Shown one piece after another: positions 62,245 to 64,000 of a stretch of DNA of 64,000 bases. Each line of letters begins with the position of its first letter. The first letter of the stretch is position 1. Under the pieces are notes generated by a model. That model worked only from the letters and a program-made list of their open reading frames with translations. It was not told the DNA's origin and did not search any database. Source of the DNA: CAISIP01 sp038326025 (lineage in GTDB: Bacteria > Pseudomonadota > Gammaproteobacteria > Burkholderiales > Burkholderiaceae_C); assembly GCA_038326025.1 (NCBI GenBank), contig JBBQJP010000005.1:1-64000 (forward strand), written 5' to 3'. The translations under genes and the position numbers were made by a program.

Positions 62245-62493
62245 ATGATCCCCATCGCCGCCGTATCCGCGCCTGTCGTGGCCAGCTACCTGGATCCACA
62301 TCAGGCGCGCACCCGCAAACCCACTGCCTACGAAGACCTGCTGGGCGACTCGATCGAGCGCGCCTTTGCTGCCGGACACCATGAACTGGACGCTCTGCTG
62401 CAGTACCTGAACACCGCAGGACCGCTCGGACCGGATGGCCAGCCCTGGAGCGCCGACAGTTTTCAGTCTGAAATGGCGCGCCTGGGCGCCTGA
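62245..62493 (+). CDS. Small protein with recombinase-like helix-turn-helix tail
   Basis: 82 residues from ATG 62245, which has a textbook AAGGAGG at 62232-62238. The N-terminal half reads ARTRKPTAYEDLLGDSIERA. The C-terminal half, LLQYLNTAGPLGPDGQPWSA then FQSEMARLGA, resembles the small HTH tail of serine recombinases (Asn/Gly, Pro-Asp-Gly, Trp, Phe positions), with no recombinase catalytic domain. Tight linkage with the Rieske oxygenase 22 bases downstream hints at an accessory role. Function unknown. Confidence 0.72.
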   Translation: MIPIAAVSAPVVASYLDPHQARTRKPTAYEDLLGDSIERAFAAGHHELDALLQYLNTAGPLGPDGQPWSADSFQSEMARLGA

Positions 62494-62515
62494 ACCGCAT
62501 TAGGAGAACTCCATC

Positions 62516-63601
62516 ATGACGACCAACCACCATCCCACCGAAGTCGATGCCTTGCTGGCCCGTGGCCTGCGCGATCTCTGGTATCCGGTATGTCCATCGT
62601 CGTTCGTCAAGGACTCGCCGATCTCGCTGCGCCGACTGGGCTACAAGATCGCCATCTGGCGCGATCGCGAAGGCAAGGTTCATGCGCTCGAAGACCATTG
62701 CCCGCACCGTGGAGCGCCGCTTTCCATGGGGGTGAACCTGGGTGACCGGCTCGCCTGTCCGTACCACGGCGTCGAAGTGCGTTGTGACGGCCGCGTCACC
62801 AAGGTGCCTGCAAGCCCGGGGTGCACGCTTGAAGGCAGCCTGGCTGCGCGCAGTTTCCATGCGAAGGAAGTGCATGGCGCCGTGTTCCTGTTCAACGCGA
62901 CCGACCCGCACTTGGCCGAGCCGCCACCGCTGCGTCTGCCAGAGGAGATGATCAGCGGCGAATGGTCGGGTTTCCTGTGCTACACCGAGTGGGGCGCCGA
63001 CTACCGGTATGTCGAAGACAACGTGATCGACCCGATGCACGGCACCTTTGTGCACAAGCAGTCGCATTCGATGAGCGAAGGCGACATCCACGCCAAGTTC
63101 CAGTTGCGCCGCACGGAACATGGCTTCATGTTCGAGAAGGCCGGCCAGCGTGGTGTGAATTTCGACTGGACCGAGTGGTGCGATACCGATCTGCACTGGA
63201 TGCGGCTGGAAATTCCGTATCCGAAAACCGGCGGCCCGGGTGGTCCGTTCACCATTGTCGGCAGCTACACGCCCATCGTCGAAAACGTATCGGCGGTGTT
63301 TCACTGGCGGCTGCGCAAGCTCAGCGGCTGGCAGCGCAATGTGTGGCGCTTCCTGTACAAGAACCGGCTCGAGGCGCGCCATTGGGTGGTGCTCGAACAG
63401 GATAGGGTGATGCTGGAGTCGATGGAGCCCGACGCCAACCAGCGCGAGCATCTGTACGAACACGATGTCGGCGTGTCCCGGCTGCGTCGGCACAAGCAGA
63501 GCCTGGCGCAAAAGCAGATCACTGCCGCCAAATCTGCGGCCGATGCCAAGGTCGCGGCTGCAGTGCCGGCGGGCGCGCACGCCGCTACGGCCCAGGCCTG
63601 A
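62516..63601 (+). CDS. Rieske non-heme iron oxygenase, alpha subunit
   Basis: 361 residues from ATG 62516 with AGGAGAA upstream. Rieske ligands CPHRGAPLSMG (Cys-x-His near residues 62-64) and CPYHGVEVRCDGRV (Cys-x-x-His near residues 81-84). Mononuclear iron site in EDNVIDPMHGTFVHKQ (His-x4-His near residues 173-178). The length and layout resemble single-component-alpha enzymes such as VanA or phthalate-type oxygenases. An Ala-rich tail ends the protein. It is the presumed entry enzyme of the pathway. Confidence 0.93.
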   Translation: MTTNHHPTEVDALLARGLRDLWYPVCPSSFVKDSPISLRRLGYKIAIWRDREGKVHALEDHCPHRGAPLSMGVNLGDRLACPYHGVEVRCDGRVTKVPASPGCTLEGSLAARSFHAKEVHGAVFLFNATDPHLAEPPPLRLPEEMISGEWSGFLCYTEWGADYRYVEDNVIDPMHGTFVHKQSHSMSEGDIHAKFQLRRTEHGFMFEKAGQRGVNFDWTEWCDTDLHWMRLEIPYPKTGGPGGPFTIVGSYTPIVENVSAVFHWRLRKLSGWQRNVWRFLYKNRLEARHWVVLEQDRVMLESMEPDANQREHLYEHDVGVSRLRRHKQSLAQKQITAAKSAADAKVAAAVPAGAHAATAQA

Positions 63602-63626
63602 GTCGGATCAAAGCGGTGTGACCACG

Positions 63627-64000
63627 ATGAGTGCAATACACAAGGTCGTCGCGCGAGCGGTGCCCGATCTTCCAACGGCCAGCTGGACCAACGGCTGGCG
63701 CATCGGCGACGAGATCGTGCTCTCGGGCATGACCGCGCATCCAGCCAGCCGCGACATGGCGGCGGCCGGCCGTCCGCTGGACACCTACGAACAGACGTTG
63801 CGGGTGCTGGGCAAGATCGCGACGCTGGTGGAGGCCGCCGGCGGCCATCGGCACAACATCATCAAGACCGTGGTCTATGTGACCGACATCGCCGACAAGG
63901 ACGCGGTGGGCCGGGCGCGAAGGGATTTTTTCGGCGACGTGTATCCCTGCTCGACATTGGTGGCGGTGTCCGCGCTGGTTTTTGCGGAGCTCACCGTCGA
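63627..64000 (+). CDS. Rid (YjgF/YER057c/UK114) family protein, cut by the window edge
   Basis: The frame from ATG 63627 (MSAIHKVVARAVPDLPTASW) runs to the last base without a stop, about 124 codons. Rid features are GWRIGDEIVLSGMTAHPASR, ETYEQTLRVLGKIATLVEAA-like wording, and HNIIKTVVYVTDIADKDAVG. The position of the RidA catalytic Arg (usual PARS) reads PCST, so this is not a classic imine deaminase. Related proteins include 2-aminomuconate deaminase, which would fit a catabolic role. Confidence 0.85.
   Translation, partial: MSAIHKVVARAVPDLPTASWTNGWRIGDEIVLSGMTAHPASRDMAAAGRPLDTYEQTLRVLGKIATLVEAAGGHRHNIIKTVVYVTDIADKDAVGRARRDFFGDVYPCSTLVAVSALVFAELTV

Noticed and set aside
59799..63580. Three long minus-strand open frames (about 510, 508 and 585 codons)
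   Set aside because: All are antisense to VOC, Bug and Rieske genes with clear family motifs; Arg/His/Gln-rich composition is typical of shadow frames.

Overview
The window reads as a piece of chromosome from a high-G+C betaproteobacterium of the order Burkholderiales. The reasons are the order leuS / exbD / exbB / dapB / bamE / fur and hprK / ptsN / hpf, a short HPr-kinase system, several Bug/TctC solute receptors, a split pntAA-pntAB-pntB transhydrogenase, an N-type rotary ATPase operon and long spurious antisense frames typical of high G+C. No rRNA, tRNA, CRISPR array or complete insertion sequence was seen. The family cannot be fixed from the sequence alone.

Left part (1-17981), mostly core genes. 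On the minus strand lie the 5' end of leuS, an ExbB/ExbD pair, dapB and bamE, with fur divergent from bamE. Then come hprK, ptsN and hpf (minus), with a rho-independent terminator between hpf and ptsN. A patatin-like lipase and corA follow on the plus strand. An MTA/SAH nucleosidase, an acyl-CoA ligase and the three-gene transhydrogenase lie on the minus strand. Next are nudJ-like plus mnmA, ssb, and a formylglycine sulfatase / phosphonate monoester hydrolase.

Middle part (18212-49245), mixed accessory and core genes. A complete nine-gene N-ATPase operon in the order beta, epsilon, Q, R, a, c, b(+delta), alpha, gamma runs to 25018 and ends in an unusual duplicated hairpin element. It is followed by an RsuA-like protein with an altered catalytic motif, a P-loop NTPase apparently shortened by an in-frame stop, fumC, a zinc-ribbon protein and a GlcD-like oxidase. 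Then come an orphan TRAP receptor, a chromate-resistance operon (chrB-chrA-rhodanese), a TAXI-TRAP transporter with DUF1850, a GNAT / ribbon-helix-helix patch, a LysR regulator, psd and a Bug receptor with a good promoter/operator. The part closes with a giant beta-propeller diguanylate cyclase and an overlapping calcium-type antiporter plus P-type ATPase pair.

Right part (49345-64000, continuing past the edge). A single-direction catabolic cluster of about 17 genes starts from a near-consensus sigma70 promoter with two palindromes. It holds a Rieske ferredoxin, a NitT/TauT-type ABC importer, an SDR, a cupin, an alpha/beta hydrolase, an IclR regulator, a ThDP enzyme, an aspartate-dehydrogenase-like enzyme, an aldehyde dehydrogenase, a two-domain VOC (extradiol-type) protein, a Bug receptor and two small proteins of unknown role. 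A Rieske ring-hydroxylating oxygenase and a Rid-family protein complete it. The set suggests uptake, ring hydroxylation, ring opening and side-chain processing of an aromatic or heteroaromatic acid, possibly one carrying nitrogen. I cannot match it to a named pathway, and it is the best candidate for an undescribed system here.
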